Positions 9,419 to 18,202 of a stretch of 64,000 nt of DNA are shown here, piece after piece. The notes beneath the pieces were generated by a model that was given only the letters and a program-made list of their open reading frames with translations, was not told where the DNA came from and did not search any database. Position numbers and translations under genes: made by a program. Source of the DNA: Sphingomonadaceae bacterium PASS1 (GTDB taxonomy: Bacteria > Pseudomonadota > Alphaproteobacteria > Sphingomonadales > Sphingomonadaceae); contig NKIR01000005.1 in assembly GCA_002255985.1 (NCBI GenBank), forward strand, positions 62,001 through 126,000. The letters are read 5' to 3'. Each line of letters opens with the position of its first letter. Within the stretch, counting starts at the first letter, position 1.

Positions 9419-9925
9419 TCAATGGCTGGCAGCCGCCGTGAACGCCGTCCACAGCCATGCGGCAAAACTGCGCCACACCTCAACATGGAAACGATCTTCA
9501 CCCTCGCGAATGATGATGATTTCGACCGTTTCATAAATTGTTCGTGTGGCCCGGCCGACTGCAAAATTGTCGAAATCAAGCGGGCAGCCTGTCATCAGCA
9601 GTTCCGCTGCGCGTGGCCCTTCAACGACGAGGCAGATAGATCGTTCGCTGATATCCGTGATGGCAACCGGCAATCCTGTGTCGGTTGGCATCGCCGTCTC
9701 CGCTGCAGTGCGCAAGAACCATTCGTCCGGACCAAGGCACGCAATGCCGCCTTCGGTCGCGCCGATTTTCTGTGGCACTTTTGCGTTGAGTACAGTTTCC
9801 AGAGCTTCGGCAGTCCGCGCCCGCAGCGAATAACGCTTCAGCGGTGCAGCAAGGCTGATGCTGACACCATCGGCTACACATGGTGTTGAAGAAACGGGTT
9901 CGTTCCTGAAAAGGGCGTCAGACAT
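9419..9925 (-). CDS. soxG: Sarcosine oxidase gamma subunit (second copy)
   Basis: A 168-residue SoxG homologue following soxA. The LAAPLKRYSLRAR segment and the ACLGPDEWFLR and ITDISERSICLVVEGPRAAELL stretches are typical of gamma subunits. I set the start at ATG 9925, which overlaps the soxA stop by eight bases; the track start at 9949 would add eight unlikely residues. It is the last of the four subunit genes before the BCCT transporter. This gamma is closer to textbook SoxG than the first copy. Confidence 0.88.
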   Translation of the reverse strand: MSDALFRNEPVSSTPCVADGVSISLAAPLKRYSLRARTAEALETVLNAKVPQKIGATEGGIACLGPDEWFLRTAAETAMPTDTGLPVAITDISERSICLVVEGPRAAELLMTGCPLDFDNFAVGRATRTIYETVEIIIIREGEDRFHVEVWRSFAAWLWTAFTAAASH

Positions 9926-12779
9926 GCAGCCGCGCTCCTTCTGCATCATAAAAAACCATGCCGCTCACTTTCGCTTCATGTGTTTTACCCGGCATCGGGA
10001 TGTACAGCATGCCGCCCATCATCTCGTGCCCACCTGCCACTAAGGCAAAAGCGATCGACCGGCCAAGCGTTTCGCTCCAGTAGGAAGAGGTCACATGGCC
10101 GATCATCGTCATCGGGATTGGCTGACGCGGGTCGGCAACAATCTGCGCACCTTCTTCCAATACAACATTGGGATCATCGGTCAGTAGCCCGACCAATTGT
10201 TTCCGCCCCGGCGCAACGATGTCAGGCCGTGCCATTGACCGTTTACCGACAAAGTCAGGCTTTTTCTTGCCCGCCGCCCAATCGAGACCGGCATCAAACG
10301 GGGTTATTGTACCGTCGGTATCTTGCCCCACGATAATGAACCCCTTTTCGGCGCGCAGCACGTGCATGGCCTCCGTGCCGTAGGGCGTGATGTCAAATTT
10401 GGCACCCTCTGCCATCAAATGTTCCCACACCGCACGGCCATAAGCCGTCGGCACGTTAATTTCGAAACCAAGTTCGCCCGTGAAGCTCACCCGGAACAGG
10501 CGCGTTGGAATGCCGCAGATTGTGCCTTCGCGAATGGCCATATGCGGGAAAGCGTCGGCGGATAGGTCAATGCCCTCCACCAGTGGTTCCAACAATTTGC
10601 GCGCATTTGGACCTTGCAGCGCAATAACCGCATATTGCTCGGTCGTGCTGGTCAACCAGACGTCAAGGTCAGGCCATTCTGTCTGGAGATAATCCTCCAT
10701 CATATTCAGCACACGCGCGGCACCGCCGGTCGTGGTGGTCAGATGGAACCGGTCGGGCGCCAACCGCGCCGAAACACCGTCATCAGTGATGAAGCCATCC
10801 TCTTTCAAGAGCAGCCCATAGCGGCACCGGCCTGGCTCAAGCGCTTTCCAGGGGTTGGTATACATGCGGTTCAGGAATTCGGCGGCATCGGGACCAACGA
10901 CTTCAATCTTGCCCAAGGTCGACGCATCAAAAATGCCGACTGACGACCGCACCGCAACGCATTCGCGGTTCACCGCCGCATGCATGTCCTCGCCCATTTT
11001 GGGGAAATAACGCGCGCGCCGCCACTGTGCGACCAGTTCGAACACAGCGCCATTTTCCGCGGCCCAGCCGTCGATATTGGTCGTCCGTGTCGGTTGGAAC
11101 AATGCGCCCTTCGCATGAGCCGCCAATGCACCGAAAGTCTGCGGCGTATATGGTGGGCGAAAGCTTGTCAGACCAATATCGGTCACCGGCTTGGCAAGCG
11201 CCGTTGATGCAATCTGCAAGCCATTGAGGTTCGATGTCTTGCCCTGATCCGTTGCCATGCCGTTGGTTGTGTAGCGCTTGATATGCTCGATAGAGCGAAA
11301 GCCCTCACGCACCGCCAGCTTGATATCCTTTGCCGTGACATCATTCTGGAAATCGACAAAGGCCTTTATCCGGCTTTGGTCTTTGGGCGTTGGCAACACA
11401 TCAACAATCATGCCGCTGCCAAAATCCCAGCCGCCTGAACATGCCCCGACACAGCGCGCATTTTCGTTCGGTTGATCGGGAACATAGGCGCCAATGTCAT
11501 CGCGCCATGCAAGCGATCCTTTGCTGTGCGACCATAGATGCACACTCGGCGTCCAGCCGCCTGCCATCAACAGCGTATCGCAATCGATGCGCGCGCCGAC
11601 AAAATCGTCATTATTGCAGATCTGGATGGATGTGACGCGGTGCCGGCCATTCACGCCAGTGACGCTATGGTTGAGGTATACGTTAATGCCAAGGCGGCTA
11701 GCCTCGTCCAGCAGCGCAGAGGACAGCTCGGTGCGCACATCGATGACCGCCTTTATGCCGACACCCGCTTTTACCAAGGCGAACACATCATGCCAGCCGC
11801 TGTCATGCGCGGTCATCAACGCGACAGACGTGCCGACTGCGACGCCGAAGCGATTGGCAAAAACCTTTGCGGCGGAAGACAGCATCACGCCGGGCGTGTC
11901 GTTGCCGTCAAAAACGAGCGGTCGTTCAATCGCACCTTGCGCAAGGACCACTTCACCGGCCCGTACACGCCATAATTTTTCGCGTGGGCTGTCCGAATTG
12001 TTCGGCATGTGATCTGTCAGTCGCTGCACCGCGCCAATAAAGTTGTCGTGATAATAGCCGAACGCCGTCGTGCGGGTGAGTATCGTGACATTGGGCGCAT
12101 CGATGAGCGCTTTGCGACTGCGTTCCAGCCACGGCCATAGAGCCGGATCGGCAAGCGCACCGCCGCCAAGTTCATCCTGCTCATCAATCAGGATGATCCG
12201 CTTGTTCGAACCCATAGCTTCCAATGCGGCATCAATCCCGGCGGGTCCCGCGCCAACGATCAACAGGTCGCAATGGGCATAGGTTGACGCATAAATGTCG
12301 GGGTCTTCTTGGGTCGGCGCATCGCCAAGTCCAGCCATCTTGCGGATCGCTGGTTCATACAGCTTTTCCCAAAAAGAGCGCGGCCACATGAACGTTTTAT
12401 TATAAAAACCCGCCGGGAAAAACATACCCAGCCGGTCATTTATCGCGCCAAAATCGCGTTTTAGCGACGGCCAGCGATTTTGACTGAAGGCGTTGAGCCC
12501 TGCATGAATCTCGACCCCGGTCGCACGCAGATTGGGCGTGAAACGACCCGCCCCCCGATCCACCGATATGAGCGCGTTCGGCTCCTCACTGCCCGCTGCC
12601 ATAATTCCGCGCGGGCGGTGATATTTAAACGATCGGCCGAACAGGCTGATACCATTGGCAAGCAAGGCTGAGGCCAAAGTGTCGCCAGCGAAACCTTGAT
12701 AGGGATTTCCATCAAAGCTGAATTCAACAGGTCGGCTGCGATCAATGCGTCCGCCATTTTCGAGACGATATCCACTCAT
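9918..12779 (-). CDS. soxA: Sarcosine oxidase alpha subunit (second copy)
   Basis: A 953-residue SoxA of canonical length. It has the N-terminal ferredoxin-like fold without cluster cysteines (VEFSFDGNPYQGFAGDTLASALLANG), a dinucleotide motif LIVGAGPAG near residue 175, and a C-terminal GcvT-type tetrahydrofolate domain. The complex oxidises sarcosine to glycine, producing hydrogen peroxide and 5,10-methylene-THF or formaldehyde. The start overlaps the soxD stop (ATGA). Its place between a Rieske and DMGDH-like pair upstream and a betaine-type importer downstream makes sarcosine the most likely substrate. Confidence 0.92.
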   Translation of the reverse strand: MSGYRLENGGRIDRSRPVEFSFDGNPYQGFAGDTLASALLANGISLFGRSFKYHRPRGIMAAGSEEPNALISVDRGAGRFTPNLRATGVEIHAGLNAFSQNRWPSLKRDFGAINDRLGMFFPAGFYNKTFMWPRSFWEKLYEPAIRKMAGLGDAPTQEDPDIYASTYAHCDLLIVGAGPAGIDAALEAMGSNKRIILIDEQDELGGGALADPALWPWLERSRKALIDAPNVTILTRTTAFGYYHDNFIGAVQRLTDHMPNNSDSPREKLWRVRAGEVVLAQGAIERPLVFDGNDTPGVMLSSAAKVFANRFGVAVGTSVALMTAHDSGWHDVFALVKAGVGIKAVIDVRTELSSALLDEASRLGINVYLNHSVTGVNGRHRVTSIQICNNDDFVGARIDCDTLLMAGGWTPSVHLWSHSKGSLAWRDDIGAYVPDQPNENARCVGACSGGWDFGSGMIVDVLPTPKDQSRIKAFVDFQNDVTAKDIKLAVREGFRSIEHIKRYTTNGMATDQGKTSNLNGLQIASTALAKPVTDIGLTSFRPPYTPQTFGALAAHAKGALFQPTRTTNIDGWAAENGAVFELVAQWRRARYFPKMGEDMHAAVNRECVAVRSSVGIFDASTLGKIEVVGPDAAEFLNRMYTNPWKALEPGRCRYGLLLKEDGFITDDGVSARLAPDRFHLTTTTGGAARVLNMMEDYLQTEWPDLDVWLTSTTEQYAVIALQGPNARKLLEPLVEGIDLSADAFPHMAIREGTICGIPTRLFRVSFTGELGFEINVPTAYGRAVWEHLMAEGAKFDITPYGTEAMHVLRAEKGFIIVGQDTDGTITPFDAGLDWAAGKKKPDFVGKRSMARPDIVAPGRKQLVGLLTDDPNVVLEEGAQIVADPRQPIPMTMIGHVTSSYWSETLGRSIAFALVAGGHEMMGGMLYIPMPGKTHEAKVSGMVFYDAEGARLHV

Positions 12780-13048
12780 CGCCGCGGCTCCCCAGCCTTG
12801 TAAGTCGTTTCAAATTTGTCGGTCACTGTGTCGCGTACGGCGTTGAAAAAACGACCGCACCCATGCACATGCCGCCAGCGTTCGTGGTGCCGCCCGCGCG
12901 GATTGGCGCGAATAAAAAGATACGCTTCCCACTCTTCGTCGCTCTGGCTTGACGGGTCCAATGGGCGGGCAACATGCGCCTGCCCGGCATTGGCAAATTC
13001 GATTTCAGGACGTTTCTCGTCACAATAAGGGCAGTGAATTAAGATCAT
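12776..13048 (-). CDS. soxD: Sarcosine oxidase delta subunit (second copy)
   Basis: A 90-residue SoxD with both halves of the zinc site: HCPYC at residues 5-9 and HVHGCGRFF near residue 60. The typical FIRANPRGRHHERWRH core is intact. It shares one base with the soxB stop and overlaps soxA by four bases, so all subunits are translated in a coupled way at similar levels. Confidence 0.92.
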   Translation of the reverse strand: MILIHCPYCDEKRPEIEFANAGQAHVARPLDPSSQSDEEWEAYLFIRANPRGRHHERWRHVHGCGRFFNAVRDTVTDKFETTYKAGEPRR

Positions 13049-14301
13049 TAGTGTGCCACCGCCGCTGCTGCTGCCTCGTCAATCAACCGGCCATTGCGGA
13101 AGCGGTCGAGATTGAAGGGCGCGTTGATGGGATGCGGCTCATCCTTCGCCATGGTGTAGGCCAGCAAATCTCCGGCCCCGGGCGTCGCCTTAAAGCCGCC
13201 AGTGCCCCAGCCGCAATTGACATACAGCCCCTTGACCGGGGTCTTGCCCAATATCGGTGAACGGTCGGGCGTCACGTCGACAATCCCGCCCCATGTGCGC
13301 AACATCCGCATCCGCCTGTAAATCGGAAAAATCTCACAGATTGCGGCAAGCGTATGTTCGATAATGTGGAGCGCCCCGCGTTGCGAGTAGCTGACATATT
13401 GGTCGGTGCCTGCACCAATGACCAATTCGCCTTTGTCCGACTGGCTCATATAGGCATGGACGGTGTTCGACATCACGACGCACGGGAAAGTGGGTTTTAC
13501 GGGCTCTGAAACCAGCGCCTGCAATGGGTAGCTTTCCAACGGAAAGTCCAGACCGGCCATCTGCATAACAACAGACGTATTGCCCGCCGCCGACACGCCA
13601 ATACGCTTTGTAGCGATAGGCCCGCGGGTGGTTTCAACGCCCTCAACCGCACCATCGGCACCGCGCCGGATAGACGTTACGGCGCAATTCTGGATGATAT
13701 CAACGCCCAAAGCCGCCGCGGCCCGTGCATAGCCCCACGCCACCGAATCGTGCCGCGCGGTGCCGCCGCGCCGTTGCAATGCCGCACCCAACACAGGATG
13801 CCGCGCATCGGGTGAAATGTTTAAGGGCGGGCAATAATCTTTGGCCTGCTGCGGCGTCAGCCATTCATTGTCGACACCGTTCAGCCGGTTCGCATTGATA
13901 TGCCGCTGCAGGCTCTGCACATCATGTACATTGTGCGCGAGCATCATGACGCCGCGTTTCGAATACATGACGTTGTAGTTAAGTTCCTGGCTCAACCCAT
14001 CCCAAAGCTTCACCGCATGATCGTAAAGATGCGCGCTTTCATCATAGAGATAATTGGAACGGATAATCGTTGTGTTACGCCCGGTGTTGCCGCCACCGAT
14101 CCAGCCTTTTTCAAGCACGGCGACGTTGGTAATCCCATATTTTTTGGCGAGATAATATGCCGCGCCTAAGCCATGCCCGCCGCCGCCGACGATGATGGCA
14201 TCATAAGCCGGTTTTGGTGCAGCATCGGGCCATTGTTCGGGCCAATCCTGATGTCCGCCAAGCGCTTTGGCGAAGAGACTGAAAGCACTATGGTGGGTCA
14301 T
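13048..14301 (-). CDS. soxB: Sarcosine oxidase beta subunit (second copy)
   Basis: A 417-residue SoxB. The dinucleotide motif VGGGGHG is near residue 40 and RRGGTARHDSVAWGYAR near residue 180 includes the His that links FMN covalently in studied enzymes. It is homologous to the first soxB over its whole length. The ATG overlaps the stop of the Rieske gene (ATGA), showing that the monooxygenase and oxidase are made from one message. Expected role: oxidative demethylation of sarcosine in the cytoplasm. Confidence 0.92.
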   Translation of the reverse strand: MTHHSAFSLFAKALGGHQDWPEQWPDAAPKPAYDAIIVGGGGHGLGAAYYLAKKYGITNVAVLEKGWIGGGNTGRNTTIIRSNYLYDESAHLYDHAVKLWDGLSQELNYNVMYSKRGVMMLAHNVHDVQSLQRHINANRLNGVDNEWLTPQQAKDYCPPLNISPDARHPVLGAALQRRGGTARHDSVAWGYARAAAALGVDIIQNCAVTSIRRGADGAVEGVETTRGPIATKRIGVSAAGNTSVVMQMAGLDFPLESYPLQALVSEPVKPTFPCVVMSNTVHAYMSQSDKGELVIGAGTDQYVSYSQRGALHIIEHTLAAICEIFPIYRRMRMLRTWGGIVDVTPDRSPILGKTPVKGLYVNCGWGTGGFKATPGAGDLLAYTMAKDEPHPINAPFNLDRFRNGRLIDEAAAAAVAH

Positions 14302-15500
14302 GATATTCTCTCAAGCGCGGCTGTAGCGCGGCTCACATAGAAACTCTTGAAGTCGTCGACCAGCTTTTCTTCCACTGCATAGGGTCCCTGAATATAGCCA
14401 TCGCTGGCGATTCCGCGATGGTTGATCGCAGAGAAATGCCCGTCCTGCTCATTTGTTTTGCGCCACAATGCGGCCAAATGATCGGGATCGTAGTCGACAC
14501 CCTCAACCGCATCTTCGTGCACCAGCCAGCTGGTGCGCAGCAATGTCTTGTCCGGCGAAATCGGTGTCAGTGAAAATGTCACGACATGGTCGCAGCAGAA
14601 ATGGTGCCAGCTATTCGGCTGGGTCCAAACAGACAGGCTAGACGTTTCAGGCGCAGTAAATGGCCCGATCAATTTTTGACACGCAAGCTTGCCATCTATC
14701 GATTGCGTAACCGCACCATTGGCCAGCGCCAACCGCGCGACTCGGTGCCACCAGCCGTCGGGAAATTCGATCAGATCATGGTCGATGCCGAGCGCTTTCC
14801 ACTCTTCATGCTTCGCCGCATTATCGGGCGCATCTTTACCAAAGCCTGTTGTCCCAAGCACACTAATCAGTTCAGGATGACCAACATCGCAATGGTAACA
14901 TTCGCGATTATTCTCCATCACCAATTTCCAGTTGGCGTCTTCGACATAATTGTCCTGAACAACAACCTTTAGCTTTTCGAGATCATATACCGATATCTGT
15001 TCGGATATGTCGGCCTTTACGCGGTCAATCGGCGGCGGATTGTCGCCGAGGCAGATAAAAATAAGGCCGCCAACATTTTCGAGTGCTACCGGCGAAAGCC
15101 CATGATCTGCTTTGTCAAAATCCTCCGCCATGCTGCGTGCGGCAAGAAGCTGGCCATCAAGGCCGTATGTCCATTGATGATAGGGGCACATTAAACGCGG
15201 GGCCCGTCCGCGCTGTTCCAAGCAGATTTTGGCCCCGCGGTGTCGGCAGCTATTCCAAAACGCGCGCACTTGCATGTCGCGGCCACGCACAATGACGACA
15301 GAATTCTGCGCCAGCTCGAACACGAAGAAATCACCGGGATTTTTCACATGCGCGACGGTACAGGCGTAAATCCAGACCGACTTTAGCATGACCTGCGTAT
15401 CAAATTCGAAAGCGTCTTCGCTGACATATAATTCGCGCGGCAAGGTATGGCCCGTGCGATCCTGCGCAAGCAAGTCAGCGATGGGGGCGAAACGAGACAT
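14298..15500 (-). CDS. gbcA: Rieske non-heme iron monooxygenase, glycine betaine demethylase-like
   Basis: A 400-residue ring-hydroxylase alpha-type oxygenase. The Rieske [2Fe-2S] site is CRHRGA with CPYHQW about 17 residues on, near residues 86-110. The mononuclear iron site is in NNRECYHCDVGHPEL near residue 205, with a later Asp. This layout fits GbcA/stachydrine-demethylase proteins that use dioxygen and NADH to remove a methyl group from glycine betaine as formaldehyde. The location between a DMGDH-like gene and soxBDAG supports betaine as substrate; stachydrine or another quaternary amine remains possible. No GbcB-type reductase gene is visible in the window, so electrons must come from a gene elsewhere. 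Confidence 0.82.
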   Translation of the reverse strand: MSRFAPIADLLAQDRTGHTLPRELYVSEDAFEFDTQVMLKSVWIYACTVAHVKNPGDFFVFELAQNSVVIVRGRDMQVRAFWNSCRHRGAKICLEQRGRAPRLMCPYHQWTYGLDGQLLAARSMAEDFDKADHGLSPVALENVGGLIFICLGDNPPPIDRVKADISEQISVYDLEKLKVVVQDNYVEDANWKLVMENNRECYHCDVGHPELISVLGTTGFGKDAPDNAAKHEEWKALGIDHDLIEFPDGWWHRVARLALANGAVTQSIDGKLACQKLIGPFTAPETSSLSVWTQPNSWHHFCCDHVVTFSLTPISPDKTLLRTSWLVHEDAVEGVDYDPDHLAALWRKTNEQDGHFSAINHRGIASDGYIQGPYAVEEKLVDDFKSFYVSRATAALERIS

Positions 15501-15504
15501 CGGC

Positions 15505-18012
15505 TTAGCTCTTCAGTGCATTATTGTCAGGGTCAAACGGCGAGTCCGCGATGATCGTCGCCTTGTGGCGAACGCCCAAGATCGCGATTTCAAACTCGGC
15601 ACCTGCCTGCGCCAAATCAGGCCGCACCATCGCGAGCGCAAGCGACTTGCGCACGCGCCAACCATAACCGCCAGAGGTCACGCGGCCGACTATATCATCA
15701 CCATGATAAATCGGCTCAGACCCGCGTGCATCGGCATCGGTTACGCCATGCACTTCCATCGTCACAAGCGTATTCGCAGCGCCCCGTTCGCGCCATGCAA
15801 GCAATGCATCGCGGCCATGAAAGGTTGGTTTTTTGAGGCTGACAAAGCGGTCCAACCCGCTTTCAAACGCCGAATACTCAACCGACAATTCACGCGGGAT
15901 CAGCTTGTAGCTTTTTTCGAGCGCCATTGACGTCATCGCGCGGATACCGAACGGCTTGATATCAAACTCCGCGCCAGCGTCCATCAACCGGTCAAAGATA
16001 TAATTCTGCATTTCGATCGGATGATGGATTTCCCAACCAAGTTCACCGATGAAATTGACCCGCAATGCATCGACCTGCGCCAGACCAATGCTGATTTTCT
16101 TGCCGGTCAACCATGGGAAGGCTTCATTGGACAGGTCGGCATCGGTAAGCTTCGCCAACACATCGCGCGAACGCGGGCCCGCCAGAACGAGCACGCCCAT
16201 AGCCGTCGTCAGCCGTTCAAAGCTGACAGAGCCATCGCGCGGCAGGGCCTTTTTCAAATAGTCATGGTCATGCCGCTCATAGGCGCCAGCCGAGACAAGA
16301 TAATAACGTTGCGGCGCGACTTTATAGACCGTGAACTCACTGCGCACGCCGCCCTTGTGGGTGAGCAGATAGGACAAGGTTACGCGTCCGACCTTTTTCG
16401 GCACCGCATTTGTCAGCAGCTGATCGAGCCAGCCTTCCGCACCCGGGCCTGATATCTCGCATTTGGCAAATGCGCTCATATCCTGAATGCCGACTTTTTC
16501 GTGCACATGGCGACACTCATTGCCGACATGTTCGAAATAGTTGGACCGACGGAACGACCATTTTTCGCGAATGGGTTGATCCGCAACGACGGGATGATTG
16601 TCGTTCAAAAGCACGTCGGGCTTGTCGAGATCGGCTTCGCTGAGCGCATAGTCCTGAGGCGCGAACCAATTGGGGCGTTCCCAGCCGAACACACTGCCAA
16701 ACACCGCGCCCAGCGCCTTCATCCGGTCATAGCATGGCGTACGCCGCAATGCGCGCCCCGCTTCGCGCTCTTCATCTGGATAATGCACGGTGAAGACCTT
16801 GGCATAGGCTTCTTCGTTCTTTTCAATCAAGAAGCCGCGGCCAGCATAATCGCCAAAGCGGCGCGGATCGACGCCCATCATGTCGATCGTCGGTTCACCA
16901 TCGACAATCCAATGTGCCAATTGCCAACCAGCGCCACCTGCGGCGGTAACGCCAAAGCTGTGGCCTTCGTTGAGCCAGAAGTTTTTCAGTCCCCATGCCG
17001 GTCCGACAATAGGCGACCCGTCGGGCGTATATGCAATTGCGCCATTATACACGCGCTTGATGCCAACCTCGCCAAAAGCTGGCACGCGCTTCATTGCGGC
17101 GAGAATATAGGGCTCGAGCCGCTCGAGCGCGTCAGGGAACAGTTCATATTCGCTGGTTGCAGAAGGGCCATCAACATAGCAGGCCGGCGCACCCAATTCA
17201 TATGGCCCCAACAACAGCCCGCCTGCCTCCTCACGCATATAATAGCTCGCATCGGATTCGCGCAGGACGCCCATTTCGGGCAAACCAGCTTTTTTTCGCG
17301 CCATGATGTCCGGGTGCTGCTCGGTCACGATATATTGGTGCTCGACGGGGATCACGGGGATATCGAGGCCCACCATTGTGCCTGTCTGACGCGCGAAATT
17401 GCCGGAGCAGGAGACAACATGCTCGCAGGTGATGTCGCCCTGATCCGTCGAGATAAGCCATTCGCCATTGGGCTGCTGCGTGATCGCGGTGACGGTTGTG
17501 TTGCGATAGATGGTAGCGCCGCGTTGCCGCGCGCCCTTGGCCAATGCCTGTGTTAAGTCGGCGGGCTGGATATAGCCATCATCGGGATGCTGGATAGCGC
17601 CGATAACGCCGTCCATATCCGCAAGCGGCCAAATATCTTTGACGTCGTCGGGGCTAAGGAAGTTGACATCGACGCCAATGGTACGCGCAACGCCCGCATA
17701 ATAATTATACTCATCCATCCGGTCTTTGGTGGTCGCCAGCCGGATGTTCGTGACTTGCGAAAAACCGGCATGCAGGCCGGTCTCTGCCTCTAGCGTCGGA
17801 TATAGTCCTACCGAATATTGATGCAGCTTGCCGACGGAATAGCTCAGGTTGAAAAGCGGCAAAAGGCCCGCGGCATGCCAGGTTGAGCCGGAGGTTAACT
17901 CCTTACGCTCAAGCAACACGACATCGCTCCACCCCATTTTGGCAAGATGGTACAACGTGCTTACGCCGACAACGCCGCCACCAATTACAACCGCCCGTGC
18001 TGTGCTCTTCAT
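15505..18012 (-). CDS. Dimethylglycine dehydrogenase-like FAD oxidoreductase with GcvT domain
   Basis: An 835-residue fused flavoprotein: an N-terminal DAO domain with GGGVVG near residue 10 and the SGSTWHAAG segment typical of the DMGDH/sarcosine dehydrogenase group, a central FAO_M linker domain, and a C-terminal GcvT tetrahydrofolate domain. The reaction is expected to be dimethylglycine to sarcosine with transfer of the methyl carbon to THF. I use ATG 18012; the ORF track begins at TTG 18024 and a GTG at 18021 is also possible, with no decisive ribosome site. It is the first gene of the operon and lies four bases before the Rieske gene. Sarcosine or another methylamine is an alternative substrate. 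Confidence 0.82.
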   Translation of the reverse strand: MKSTARAVVIGGGVVGVSTLYHLAKMGWSDVVLLERKELTSGSTWHAAGLLPLFNLSYSVGKLHQYSVGLYPTLEAETGLHAGFSQVTNIRLATTKDRMDEYNYYAGVARTIGVDVNFLSPDDVKDIWPLADMDGVIGAIQHPDDGYIQPADLTQALAKGARQRGATIYRNTTVTAITQQPNGEWLISTDQGDITCEHVVSCSGNFARQTGTMVGLDIPVIPVEHQYIVTEQHPDIMARKKAGLPEMGVLRESDASYYMREEAGGLLLGPYELGAPACYVDGPSATSEYELFPDALERLEPYILAAMKRVPAFGEVGIKRVYNGAIAYTPDGSPIVGPAWGLKNFWLNEGHSFGVTAAGGAGWQLAHWIVDGEPTIDMMGVDPRRFGDYAGRGFLIEKNEEAYAKVFTVHYPDEEREAGRALRRTPCYDRMKALGAVFGSVFGWERPNWFAPQDYALSEADLDKPDVLLNDNHPVVADQPIREKWSFRRSNYFEHVGNECRHVHEKVGIQDMSAFAKCEISGPGAEGWLDQLLTNAVPKKVGRVTLSYLLTHKGGVRSEFTVYKVAPQRYYLVSAGAYERHDHDYLKKALPRDGSVSFERLTTAMGVLVLAGPRSRDVLAKLTDADLSNEAFPWLTGKKISIGLAQVDALRVNFIGELGWEIHHPIEMQNYIFDRLMDAGAEFDIKPFGIRAMTSMALEKSYKLIPRELSVEYSAFESGLDRFVSLKKPTFHGRDALLAWRERGAANTLVTMEVHGVTDADARGSEPIYHGDDIVGRVTSGGYGWRVRKSLALAMVRPDLAQAGAEFEIAILGVRHKATIIADSPFDPDNNALKS

Positions 18013-18106
18013 ATAATCCACCAATTTTCGTTATCGCGGCCCTATGTCAGACTAAAAGCTGGTGCGGCAATCGGATTGCGCCATGGAATCACAGCAACAG
18101 GTTTTT

Positions 18107-18123
18107 CTAATATTAAATATTAG
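18107..18123. promoter_or_regulatory. AT-rich palindrome upstream of the demethylation operon
   Basis: CTAATAT and ATATTAG are perfect 7-bp arms around a TAA centre, in the 190-base gap between the carotenoid-oxygenase gene and the first gene of the DMGDH-Rieske-sox operon. It lies about 95 bases upstream of that operon start. It may be an operator; no terminator T-run follows on the minus strand. Confidence 0.3.
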
Positions 18124-18202
18124 TACTGTTTACTTGGCGACCAAGCAAGGCTGGGAAAAGGCAATGATTTCCTTGGGGGTCGTGCCGAAGAATATGCCGC
18201 TA

